64,000 nt of DNA from Pollenia angustigena (taxonomy: Eukaryota > Arthropoda > Insecta > Diptera > Polleniidae): NCBI GenBank assembly GCA_930367215.1, contig OV884056.1, forward strand, positions 88,857,285 to 88,921,284. The letters are read 5' to 3'. The notes beneath the pieces were generated by a model. It was given only the letters and a program-made list of their open reading frames with translations, searched no databases and was not told the origin of the DNA. How positions within the stretch are numbered: the first letter of the stretch is position 1; every line of letters starts with the position of its first letter. This document shows, piece by piece, positions 1 through 9,624 of the stretch. Position numbers and translations under genes: made by a program.

Positions 1-1344
1 AAAATTGAAGTTTTATTAAATAAAAAGACATTTACAAAGAAGCAAAAACACAACAAACTCATTAAAACAAGATCGATATTAGTCAAGCTAATAATTTTAT
101 TTAAATTAACAAAAATAACATTAAAGACCTAAAAAAAATTAATAAAACATAAAATAAAACTGCTAAAATAATGAGTTTAACTTCCACATTTGGTTGATAT
201 ATCTTGGGAAGGTTTAAAATCTTCCTTGTCATTGCTTTATAATGGATGCTTTTTAGCCCCATAGAGCTTACGAAAGGTTAGCTGTCAAACGAACTGCCAT
301 ACTGTTTCACTTCTTGATCAGGCGCATCATCATGAATAGATTCATGCTTGAACAAAACCACGAAATTATCCAAATATACTTTGAAAATCAGCCATCGATT
401 TTCGCAACTTAAAGGTGACTTCATGATTTAAATAACGCAAATTTTTTCACAAATGAAGGCGATGTGTTGATTTAGAGAAAATAAACTGTCAATTAGACTT
501 CAATGCCTGGCGATGTGACACTTATTGATTGTTTTCCGTAGGGTTGTTAAGTCAGTGAATAATGCTGATAAACCAGCAACAATCGGTGTCTTGGAGGTCA
601 ACATTGTTCATTTTATTCGAAAAAGAGAAACAAAATTAGACGTCTGCAATGCGTTTCGTCAAGCACAGGCGTCTATTTGTTTTAAATCAGTTTCAAATGG
701 TAATGCCGTGTATCAATCTGCGATTAAAATTAATTTTTTTTTGTGTTGCCTACCATTTTAAGTTTCATGGTGTTAAAAAATACCCCTTATACCTTATTTA
801 GTAAGCAAAATGCCTGCAGAGTTTTATACAACTGTCCCTTTCGTAATTCAGTTTTACAACTGTAAAAGGCGTTAAATATTCTTTAAACTAAAACATTAAA
901 AGTAGCAGGTAGAAATAAAATTAATTATATGTTGCAATATTGGAAACAAATCTTCCCCCAGACAAGTTTTTAGTTTGAATAACTTTTTTCAATAAACTTC
1001 AGGTTCTAAATCACTATGATAGGCATCTTTATCCAAATCTAAGGGTCCATCTTGCGACATTCATTACCAAACATTTGAAAATATATGTATGTATGTTTAA
1101 TGATTGAAGTCGTTTCTTAAAAAGAAACCGAGACTTTGGTTCAAAAGGCTGTGCATTTCTTAGCAACAACATTTAAAAAGAAATAAATATCATCACTGAA
1201 ATCGAATCTTGATTTTATTAGGACAACTGAAGAAAAAATTTCAAATTACACCTGAATTACACCTAAGAGAAATTACCCACGCTCTACCCACGACCGTAAA
1301 AATTATACCAAATTCGGGTAATTACCCACAAAGTGGCAACACTG
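1..1344 (-). mobile_element. hAT-type nonautonomous element, cut by window start
   Basis: This stretch is the reverse complement of most of the element at 59482-61647, in the same order (the tract near position 1 matches around 61560; the end at 1344 matches the start at 59482). Its visible end reads GGCAACACTG, the same terminus as the other copy. No transposase is visible. About 90 bp plus the second terminus should lie upstream of the window. It lacks the TA-flanked insertion found in the other copy: around 935 it keeps the uninterrupted site, which fixes the insertion boundaries there. The superfamily call comes from the other copy, which has a near-perfect 8-bp TSD. Confidence 0.7.
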
Positions 1345-1426
1345 ATATTTTGCTTAATTTTTATTTAGAAAAAAGTAAAAATAGCTAGTGAACACAAAAA
1401 TGGTACGATGTTTACTGTAAAATAGT

Positions 1427-2042
1427 TTAAAGCAGCAACAAAAAACGATTTTTTGCAGCTAGTATTAAAAAATATAATTGAGGTTCTATCTCATCCTTTA
1501 GCTCTTGAATTGTTGCTGGCTTATCGACGTATACCTTTTTTTTAAATAACCCCAAAAAAAGAAGTCCAACCGTGTCAAATTCTTGGTGGCCAACTGACAT
1601 CGCCACCACGTGAGATAACACGGCTATTGACTTTGTCGGCGCAAAAGAGCGCTTGTTTAGTTAGCGGTGTGGCAAGTGGCACCGTCCTGTTGACACCCCA
1701 AATCGGCCACATCCATATCTTCCAATTCGGGCCATAAAAAGTTCGTTATCATCTCAAGATAGCGAACACCATCCACATTAACTGCCTGACCGGCCTTATT
1801 TTGGAAAAAATACGGCCGGATGATGCCGCCAGCACATTAACCGCACCAAAGAGTCACTCTTTGTGGGTGCATTGGTTTTTCGACAATCACTCTTGGATTG
1901 TCATTCGCCCAAATGAGGCAATTCTGCTAATTGACTGAATAACTGAATCACGAAGTGCTCGAAATGCATTTTGATATGAACGCCCATTTTCATAATAAGC
2001 CTAAATAACTTTAACGCGTTGCTCGATTGTATATCTTTCCAT
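1427..2042 (-). pseudogene. Broken Tc1/mariner-type DDE transposase
   Basis: Read on the minus strand, the segment starts with an ATG at 2042 and a helix-turn-helix-like N-terminus (MERYTIEQRVKVI, then a TAG stop). It then jumps to the C-terminal catalytic half: NPRVIVEKPMHPQRV with a following LWCG near 1840, GGIIRPYFF near 1800, a CQQDGATCHTA block near 1660 holding the second catalytic Asp, and VYVDKPATIQELKDEI near 1500. Such blocks are typical of insect mariner-like transposases that cut and paste at TA sites. Several stops and frameshifts and a large internal deletion (the middle of the HTH region and the first catalytic Asp are missing) make it non-functional. I could not define TIRs. 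Confidence 0.8.
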
Positions 2043-2045
2043 GGT

Positions 2046-2880
2046 TCAAATTGAGTTAGTCTGAAATTTAGAAATATCAAATGAAGTGCAGAAAAAAACT
2101 TGACGTTTAAGTGTGGTTCACATTCAACATCGGCCCTTAAAATTTAACCAACCTTTACATTTTTATATATGTAGTTGCAGCTTTATTATGCATCTTAAAC
2201 GCTTCACCGACAAAGTTCCCTATTTGTCTGCTTTTTTGGAATACATTGTAAGGGTATTGCATTTATTCAACGATGGTATAAAAAAAGTGCAACTTGTAAC
2301 ACCTAATAACGCGTTTAGAAGTTCGTAATGTATTCTACTTCGAAGGCGAGTTTTAGTAAAGTTCATAACTGAAACACAGGCATTGCTAGTAATAATTACC
2401 AGCATATAAAGAACAGTCAAAGTAAGTTCCTTAAAATTGTACGTACCTTCCGTACCGTTTCAGCTTTAACGTTTTGGCATAAACTTGTTTATCTTTCCAA
2501 TTAACTAACGATAATTTTTTCATTGTGTTTCAAAAATGTCCAAAGGTATGTAAGATTTCATAAAAATATCACTAACAACAACGTATTGTATCTGTGATAA
2601 AAAATTACCACATACATATAATGAAAAAATTTTCATAGACTTTAAATACATTTATGTTTAATTCTATTGATTGATTCTTTCAAAAGCACTTTATTTTCTC
2701 GGAGATATTCATTATCTTCATCAGCCATTTGAACATACTTTCAAATACTGACCATTCTTCTTATGAATGCCTCAAATTTCATACATAAAAATACTATAGT
2801 ATACTATACTATAGGTATAAGTATAATAAAAATAATATTATTTCTCAGTATTGAATTTAACGAATTTTAAAACAAATGCA
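2046..2880. other. AT-rich intergenic stretch, nothing recognised
   Basis: Only short shadow reading frames and low-complexity A/T are present. A small palindromic tract of alternating ATACTATAG-like sequence lies near 2797-2825. No domain, RNA gene or terminal repeat was recognised. Confidence 0.5.
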
Positions 2881-3026
2881 TAGCTCATCAAAAATAGCCA
2901 ACAAAATCGCCAACTTTTTTGTTAAATCGCCAAAAAATCGCCATGTCGCCAAATCAAAAATTAGGTCGCCAAATAGGTTTGAAAATCGCCACGTTTGGCG
3001 AGAAATCGCCACATCTGACAACCCTG
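2881..3026 (-). mobile_element. hAT-like terminal fragment rich in TCGCCA motifs
   Basis: The segment carries about seven loosely spaced TCGCCA motifs and ends in CAACCCTG at 3026, that is CAGGGTTG when read inward. The outermost bases (TGTCAGATGTGGCGATTT inward) nearly match the fragment at 26941 (TGCCAGATATGGCGATTT). A CAGGG start is common among hAT elements. It interrupts the Penelope-like sequence that resumes at 3027. The partner end was not found. Confidence 0.5.
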
Positions 3027-3410
3027 CTTACAACTACAATTAATGTTGAGAGAATTTCAACTGATTGTAGTGGGGAGTGTAAGATGAGATAAACCCACTT
3101 TTTTATTGTTGATGTATTTTGTTCAAGCTTTGATATTGTTACAAGTAAAACTGTTGCTATAAGTCTTATACGTTTAACAGTTTTATTTGGTTTAATATCT
3201 TTAGTTTGTCTAAAATCTTTATGGATGAAGTTTCCTGATGATCTGGCCTAAGCAACCAGTGAAATGCATAGGAATAGCTTATCCCATCAACAATAAATTT
3301 CAAGTGTTTTTATCAAGAATAAAAACTGGGAATTAAGCACGAATAACAAAATCTTTTGAAATTAAAATTTTGTATTCCCAAAAATTGAAATTACTTTTTG
3401 ATAATAAAAA
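3027..3410 (+). mobile_element. 3' end of a Penelope-like (hammerhead-bearing) retroelement
   Basis: This tract is homologous to 40994-41255 and to the reverse complement of 43356-43700. Shared landmarks in order are a CTTACAACTACAATT segment, GTAGTGGGGAGTGTAAGATG, a hammerhead core (3223-3284), a CAACAATAAATTTCA segment, ACTGGGAATTAAGCACGA, and a tail ending ATTACTTTTTGATAATAAA. A 73-bp piece of the same 3' end sits at 19686-19758 inside a 15-bp TSD, so the family moves by retroposition. No protein is encoded here; assignment to Penelope-like elements rests on the ribozyme and on the 3' layout shared with the GIY-YIG element at 51312-52320. A nonautonomous retrozyme-like element is an alternative. 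Confidence 0.6.
3223..3284 (+). ncRNA. Hammerhead ribozyme, minimal stem III
   Basis: The core CTGATGA lies at 3235-3241 and GAAA at 3261-3264. Between them CTGG (3243-3246) pairs with CCAG (3256-3259) as stem II with a 9-nt loop. GAAA is followed by TGCATA, giving a very short palindromic stem III and an NUH cleavage site after 3270. Stem I pairs GTTTC before the core with GGAAT after the cleavage site, then GGATGA (3223-3228) with TTATCC (3279-3284). All conserved core nucleotides are present. Short stem III is usual for hammerheads in Penelope-like and retrozyme elements, which often act as dimers. Confidence 0.75.
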
Positions 3411-3839
3411 AAAATGTTTACATCAAAATCTGTTTCAATTTTTAAGCCATCAAATCAGTTATTTTTTTTGCGAAAATTAAAAAATTGATACATTTAAAAA
3501 ACAAAACCATTGTTTATTTAATTGGTAACGGTGTTTTTTAACACAATTTTTCCATTAAACTGGTTAACTGCGTCTGCGTGCGTTGATGATGTATTTTGAA
3601 TGGATTTGATTTGTTGAATTGAGAGAAACAAATAAATTTAACGACATGATTTTGTTTTGTTGCCATTTTTTGTGATTTGTTGCTTTGATTAAAAAAAAAA
3701 TCTAATATAAAAAGTACTTAAGCCCATTCTGTTACTCTGCTTATTGGAGACATTTTTGTTTGAAAAATTGCTATAGGGCAAACTAAATTAAACTGGAGTT
3801 TGGCGAAAGTTTCTTTATTTGAAAGTTTTAACTCAATTC
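3411..3839. other. AT-rich spacer
   Basis: Poly-A and poly-T tracts and short repeats only; no gene or terminal repeat recognised. Confidence 0.4.
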
Positions 3840-3842
3840 TTA

Positions 3843-4045
3843 GGCCCGTTTTCACAACTTACCGATAGCTAAAAGAAGACTTGAGCCGGCCTTATTAAAA
3901 TTTTACTTTAACCAAAAGTGAGCGATAAAGTAGATCAAGGTACATCCTACCTGGTAGGTAAAAGTAAAGTTTCTAATAATGGAACACGTTTTATAGGGCC
4001 GATAAAATCCTACCTTAAGCTGTCGGTAAGTTGTGAAAACGTGTC
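3843..4045. mobile_element. PIF/Harbinger-like MITE, TTA target duplication
   Basis: The ends are inverted repeats: GGCCCGTTTTCACAACTTAC on the left and, read inward from the right, GACACGTTTTCACAACTTAC, followed by CGATAGCT versus CGACAGCT. It is flanked by TTA at 3840-3842 and TTA at 4046-4048. Small size (203 bp), lack of coding sequence and a 3-bp TTA TSD fit PIF/Harbinger MITEs. Confidence 0.65.
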
Positions 4046-4048
4046 TTA

Positions 4049-4796
4049 AACTTTTTAATGAACTTTTCACTTTGCCAAAACAAATTTTCTGCCCTCGAGA
4101 AAATTATAAGTGAAATGGCAAACTGTAAATGGAACAGTAACAAAAAATATATAAAATTCTTTACTTTCTAAATAAATGAATTTTTATAAGACAATAATTA
4201 CGTTACAAAATTTTGGCTCTATGCGCCCACGATCTGGCGTAAAAGCAATAAATAATAATCGACAAAATATGTGAACTTTTCTCTTATGGCCATTTTCTCA
4301 TTAGGCAATTATCTTTTTTCCCAACGAAAAACTGCACATTAAAGAAATTTGGTTTTCTCAATGTCTCATTTGCTTCGATTTTATTGCAAAGCTAACCGGC
4401 ACTCATCTGCCAATTATTTATTTTCCTTTTATTTGCCGTACAGATAAATTCAATCAGCTGACTCCCAACTTTTACATGTATTTTGAGTGGCGTTGCCAGC
4501 TTAAAACAATGTTTTTTGTCGGTATATTGAGAAACCCAAAATCGTTAACGGACAGTTTATCGGTCCAATAAATTTATGTTGTCATTAAGTAACAGGCAGT
4601 TTGTCGATACATTGAGAAAATGGCCATTAGAGTTTTTTTTTATAAAGATTGTTTTTTCAAATATTTTTTTTTTTAAAGGCACTGTTTTGTTTGATTCCAT
4701 TTTTTTAACAGTCATACTTTTCAAATGTTTTTTATTGTTGTTCGTTAATAAAACGCATTTTATTGAAAAATAACTTTTCATAAAATATGTAAGTAT
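4049..4796. other. AT-rich stretch, nothing recognised
   Basis: No coding or RNA feature found. Runs of T near 4625-4690 produce reading frames on both strands that look like low-complexity shadows. Confidence 0.4.
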
Positions 4797-5048
4797 ATAT
4801 CGCTCATTTGCTGCAAGACCGGCATAACTCAAAAAATCCATTTCGAGATAAACGCATTTAAAGTTTTTGATTTGCTCTAACTACTTAGAAAAAAAGAAGA
4901 CACATTCTCTTCAAACTGGGAAAATATAAAAGATATAAAGATGAATTTTATACACAATATAAAGAAACACAAAGCGAACAATTCTGCATCTCTAACTCCA
5001 AAATTAAATTTTTTGAGTTATGCCGGTCTTGCAGCCAATGAGCGATAT
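4797..5048. repeat. Inverted repeat (foldback) of about 40-bp arms
   Basis: The left arm (4797-4838) contains GCAAGACCGGCATAACTC; the right arm (5008-5048) is its near-perfect reverse complement, GAGTTATGCCGGTCTTGC. The arms are separated by about 170 bp of AT-rich sequence. A related arm recurs near 35280-35320. It is probably a small foldback element or the terminus pair of a MITE; no TSD was identified. Confidence 0.6.
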
Positions 5049-5242
5049 GTATATGTTTAAAAAAAGTACTTTAAAAAGGTATTACTTTCAAAATGATTTT
5101 TCATTATTATAACTTGCTAACAATTTTTTATAAGGAATAATTGTTTTTCCTAAATATTAATGCATTTCCCATGATAAAGGCCTTTAATGATTTTGTACCC
5201 TCAAGGACTTTTTACTAAAAAGATTAAATTTTTTATTATATT

Positions 5243-5508
5243 ATTAGTATTGTGGTTATTTTATTGAACTATTTATGGTTTTTAATCCAAATTTTTAATA
5301 TTTTTAATTAGGCTTAAGTTCATTAAATTATTTTTATGAAGAAAGGAATTTAACAACATGAAAATTAATTAAAATTTATTGATAATTTTTCATTCTTGAC
5401 TCAATCTGGGCTCGAACCCAGGTGTTTACGGACAGGTTACCCTGACATGTTTCGGTTGCAACCACTCAATCTCCTCAGAGGGCTTGCCGTTTAACACTCG
5501 CAGCCATC
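5243..5508 (-). mobile_element. tRNA-derived SINE, copy 1
   Basis: Read on the minus strand, the element begins with a head containing the polymerase III B box GGTTCGAGCCC (around 5408-5418) and continues into an AT-rich tail with AAATTTTAATTAATTTTC. A second near-identical copy lies 550 bp away (5794-6075), and diverged copies occur at 43304-43355 and 52911-54040. The B box and tail suggest a tRNA-related SINE; the A box is weak. Target duplications are not clear. Confidence 0.6.
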
Positions 5509-5793
5509 GACGACTGCTGACGTCATTAGTCAAACATCAATCCTTAAACCAAATTGTATTCAACCTTTGGTAGATCGAAATTTGCTTTGAATGGTTATCT
5601 ATTTTAATTCATTTTAACATGTTATTCCTTTACTTCTGTTTTTTTTTCGTACTTTTGTCAAGAATTCTTCTTGAAGTTCAAAGTACATATTTTTTGTTTT
5701 TTCATTTTTTGTCTTTCTTATTCTTGTTGACCTTTTCAGCACAACTTGAAGGACAAATGCAAACATAGAGCTCGTGCCTTAGCTTTAACAATT

Positions 5794-6075
5794 ATTAGTA
5801 TTGTGGTTATTTTATTGAACTATTTATGGTTTTTAATCCAAATTTTTAATATTTTTAATTAGGCTTAAGTTCATTAAATTTAATTTTCATTAAATTATTT
5901 TTATGAAGAAAGGAATTTAACAACATGAAAATTAATTAAAATTTATTGATAATTTTTCATTCTTGACTCAATCTGGGCTCGAACCCAGGTGTTTACGGAC
6001 AGGTTACCCTGACATGTTTCGATTGCAACCACTCAATCTCCTCAGAGGGCTTGCCGTTTAACACTCGCAGCCATC
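5794..6075 (-). mobile_element. tRNA-derived SINE, copy 2
   Basis: Nearly identical to 5243-5508 apart from a 16-bp duplication near 5878-5893 and a few substitutions. The high identity and shared boundaries suggest either a local duplication or two young insertions. The B box is at about 5974-5986 on the minus strand. Confidence 0.6.
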
Positions 6076-7239
6076 ATTTTTTATTATATAAATCTATTAT
6101 TTTTTATAAATATTTACTAGAGTTGTCAATTATTCGCCTTTCAACTTTGTTCGAATAATTCAAATAATTGTTTTTGTTCGTTCGATCAAACGATTAAATC
6201 TTGAACGAATAAAAAAAATTATTTTTACAAAAAATTTCTATGGAAAATTTTCCATTCAATCCGCTATGACTTCTTCTTTTTTTGATGCATATAATTTTTA
6301 TCTTAACTCCATATCGTTGTATTACTTTAAGGCATCGTAAAACCCCTAATTATTCAATAATCCGAAAATACTCTGGATTTTTGAAAGGCGCTAGCAGACC
6401 TACCATCTTCAGTCAAACTTCTGTCTGTAATTTCTTCTATAGAACGCCGCACACTGGTTCAAGAGCGGCATTAATTAATTTGTTTCATGTCTGCTGATCT
6501 AACTCTTTTTTCCACAGTTTGTAATTAACACTCTAGTTATCATGTATCCAAAATATTAGGCTTATAGCTTTATTACTTTTTTGTCCAGAGACATTCAAAG
6601 TTGACCTAAGTGAATGCGTTTGAAATGGCCGTATAAAATATGCTACTTTCTATCGCTTCATGCTTTTAAAATACTCTTGTAACAACACTACAATAATTTT
6701 TTTTTCTTACAATTGGATGTTATAAATTATATATATGCAAATAAAAAAAATTTTGGAAATTAAAAAAAAAAAATTCTTTTACTACTATAAATTGTCCAAA
6801 AATATTTATTTTCTCCAACTTCTATGGCTTGCATATATTGATCTCATACGACCTCTAGCCTGAGACTTATATCAAATTAAAGCTTGAAGTCTCAGCTAAC
6901 GATACTCAAAAGTTCAGCTGCCCATTTATGCCCCTAAGCAATTCCGGTGTAAAAAACTAAAAAAATTAGGACAAATTTCATTCACAAGCATGGTATTGCG
7001 CATAGGAATGGGCAAAAATATCAATATTTAAAAAAAATCGATAAATATCGCCGATATTTAAAAAAAAAACATGGTGAATACCATAAAAAATTCAATTATC
7101 CAAATTTAAGTGACAAAAATATTTCTTAACATGTATTGTTCCTCTCAATTTGAAATGTATTGATGGCACAAATGATTACTGGCGAAAAACAAGGCCATCT
7201 TCAACAACTTTTTGTAGGCCAATAAAATTTGAATTTGTT

Positions 7240-7760
7240 AAAAAAAAACGGCAAATGTTATTTCTGAAGAAGTTGAAAGAGTGCAAAATGAAATTAAAGA
7301 TTTGAAAAAAACTGTAGTTAACATTTATGACAAAAGTTTTGAAATTTTACATACTCCTGTTTTAATTTTGATTGATGGAAAAGTTTCGAATACAATCATA
7401 CAAACATCAGGAATGGCTGTATGTTTTATATGTCAAGCTAAGCCAAGCGAAATGAACAATTTGGATGTATTAAGGACACACCCAGTTTGCGAGAATAAAA
7501 TTTATGGAGTGCATATTGCATATAGCATACAACAAAAGTATTTCAAAGTGGAGAGTAAAAAAATCTACAAAACATGAAGGAGAAGTATCAAAAGCGGAAA
7601 TCCAAAGGAATTTGAAATTGGTTCTAGGCATAAATGTGGACATGGTTAAACAAGGAATGGGCTCAACGAACGAAGGCAATACCTCTAGACGATTGAAGAT
7701 GTCATGCATATGTTACTTGCGAGAAGGATATATTGGAATTTCCTGATGAAGTAAAAAATT
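7240..7760 (+). pseudogene. Decayed transposase-like protein of element A
   Basis: The longest frame (GTG at 7281 to 7577, about 98 codons) contains LILIDGKVSNTI followed by CFICQAKPSEMNNL, a C-X2-C pair. The frame then jumps: a second frame from about 7501 reads MECILHIAYN, then KWRVKKSTKHEGEVSKAE and GINVDMVKQGMGSTNEGNTS, and a third frame from about 7694 reads EDVMHMLLARR up to a stop at about 7753. These blocks occur in this order in a widespread family of insect transposon-encoded hypothetical proteins (recalled, not searched). Two internal deletions separate the blocks, removing the usual LHAWIR-like segment and most of the C-terminal half. The gene is dead. An identical copy lies at 13423-13942. 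Confidence 0.6.
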
Positions 7761-8034
7761 TGTTATGTTAGTAAAGGTACACCAATTACTTTGTTTTTAA
7801 AATTTTGTTTTAATATTTCTTTTATTTGTTTACAGATATTTTCATTGAATATGGGCGTGACTGTTGCTGCATTTTATTTATATTTTAATCAAATAAAAAA
7901 CACGAAAATTTAAACCTGTGTAGCTGTTTTAATCGATCTAGCTTTGCTAATAAGGAAAATATTGGATTTTTTGTGGTAATTTTGTGTGAGAGGTAGGCGT
8001 GGTTGTTAGCAGATTTTTGATAAAATTGCAATGA

Positions 8035-8600
8035 GCAAAAAATTGTGACTCTACAATGATTTTTAACTTTTGTAATATATGGGAAGTAGGCGTGCTTGTG
8101 CTCGGATTTTCTTCATATTTGCAGTATTCTTTTATTACAACCAAATATTAGTCCATGCCGAAATTCAAGGCTATGAACAAAAAATTGTGACTCTACAATG
8201 ATTTTTAACTTTTGTGTTATATGGGAAGTAGGCGTGGTTGTGCTCGGGTTTCCTTCATATTTGCAGAATTCTTTTATCACAGCCAAATAATAGTCCATGC
8301 CGAAATTCAAGGCTCTGAACAAAAAATTGTGACTCTACAATGATTTTTAACTTTTGTGTTATATGGGAAGTAGGCGTGGTTGTGCTCGGGTTTCCTTCAT
8401 ATTTGCAGAATTCTTTTATCACAGCCAAATAATAGTCCATGCCGAAATTCAAGGCTCTGAACGAAAAATTGTGACTCTATAATGATTTTTAACTTTTGTA
8501 TTATATGGAAAGTAGGCGTGGTTGTGCTCGGATTTTCTTCATTTTTGCAGCATTTTTTTATGCCGTACCGAAATTCAAGGCTCTACCATGTTTCCTTATA
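8035..8600. repeat. 142-bp tandem array, 4 units
   Basis: The landmark GTGACTCTACAATGATT recurs at 8045, 8187 and 8329 and, with CTATAATG, at 8471: exact 142-bp steps. Each unit contains GGGAAGTAGGCGTG and TGCCGAAATTCAAGGCTC. The array lies inside element A and has five units in the duplicated copy. Confidence 0.9.
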
Positions 8601-9624
8601 TTTAATGCCGCCATTCGTATGAAGCTGAACCACTGCGCGCCGCTGTCTCTCTTGATGTATTTTTCCATTGGACCAAGTTCGGCATTTCTTGATGTCGTTG
8701 GATAATCTTCCACTACATCGTTTTCAATGTTAACATTGTGACACTTACGCAAATGGTAAAGATATACATACTATATAATTTAACAAACAATATCATACAA
8801 TAACAACATTTTCTACTTTCAAGATATGATTTATAATAATTAATTCTTTATTTTTAAGCTTTTGGTTTATTTCTAAATTTTTCACCCGAAATTGAAAAAT
8901 CCCCTATTTTGAAAGTTTTTTAAAGTTTGATTTAAAAATAAAACAGCTGATACAATTGAGAAGGTAAGTTGCAAAACTCGTTTGTTGCAAAATTAAAAAT
9001 ACGAGATGGCAAATGATTCTTACAGATCTTTTGGCGCTTTATAAGACATAATATTCTGATTGCATCAATGCATGTCCGTGATAAAATCGTGGAAGGGAAC
9101 ATGCATTGATACAATTGGTATATTTCTTCTCATAAAGCGCCAAAGGAACTTTTAGAATCAATTGTCATCTCGTATTTTTAATTTTGTTACGAGTTTTGCA
9201 ACTTATGTACCTACTCAACTGTTTGTTAACATTTGTTTAATAAGAACATAAAATACATTTTTGAAATACAATGAGTACTCAACACGGGTTTTGCTTACTA
9301 AACATTGATAATATTACAACCAGGGCTATGGCAGCGATATTTTTTGACTTTCCTACATTTTGTATAAAACACTTAAAACGTATGAGAATAAATAAAATTC
9401 TAAGCTTTTATATAATTTATTATTTAATAAAAAAAAAAATTGTTCGATTAATCGACATTAATTAATCGATTTATTCGTTATTCGAAAATCGTCGTTTTGA
9501 AATTATTTGAACACGAGTTTGGTTTTGTTTGATCGATTAATCGAATTGTTCTTAATCGGTTGACAACTCTAATATTTACGCAATTGTTCACCCAGTTCTG
9601 TTTTCATTTACTATCATTATAACT

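Larger units (their letters stand above)
6118..9571 (+). mobile_element. hAT-type element A (8-bp TSD ATATTTAC)
   Basis: The left end TAGAGTTGTCAATTATTCG and right end (inward TAGAGTTGTCAACCG) are inverted repeats. The flanks carry a perfect 8-bp duplication, ATATTTAC, at 6110-6117 and 9572-9579. Subterminal sequence on both sides is rich in TCGATTAATCG-like palindromes. Inside are a decayed transposase-like gene (7240-7760) and four 142-bp tandem units (about 8035-8600). A deleted relative occurs at 45214-47667, also with an 8-bp TSD. 8-bp duplications are typical of hAT, P and Merlin elements; hAT is my preferred call. Confidence 0.8.

Noticed and set aside
3027..3410. Long terminal repeat of a gypsy-type element (TGTAGTGGGG start)
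   Set aside because: No CA end, no primer-binding site or polypurine tract, no paired LTR; the 15-bp TSD around a truncated piece and the hammerhead fit a Penelope-like element instead.
5405..5475. A genuine tRNA gene around the GGTTCGAGCCC box
   Set aside because: No cloverleaf can be folded with a proper acceptor and anticodon arm by eye, and the unit is repeated with an AT-rich tail, so a tRNA-derived SINE is the better explanation.
8113..8705. Several 65-69-codon frames repeated at 14295-15029
   Set aside because: They are translations of the 142-bp tandem unit. 142 is not a multiple of 3, so the frame shifts between units, which argues against coding.
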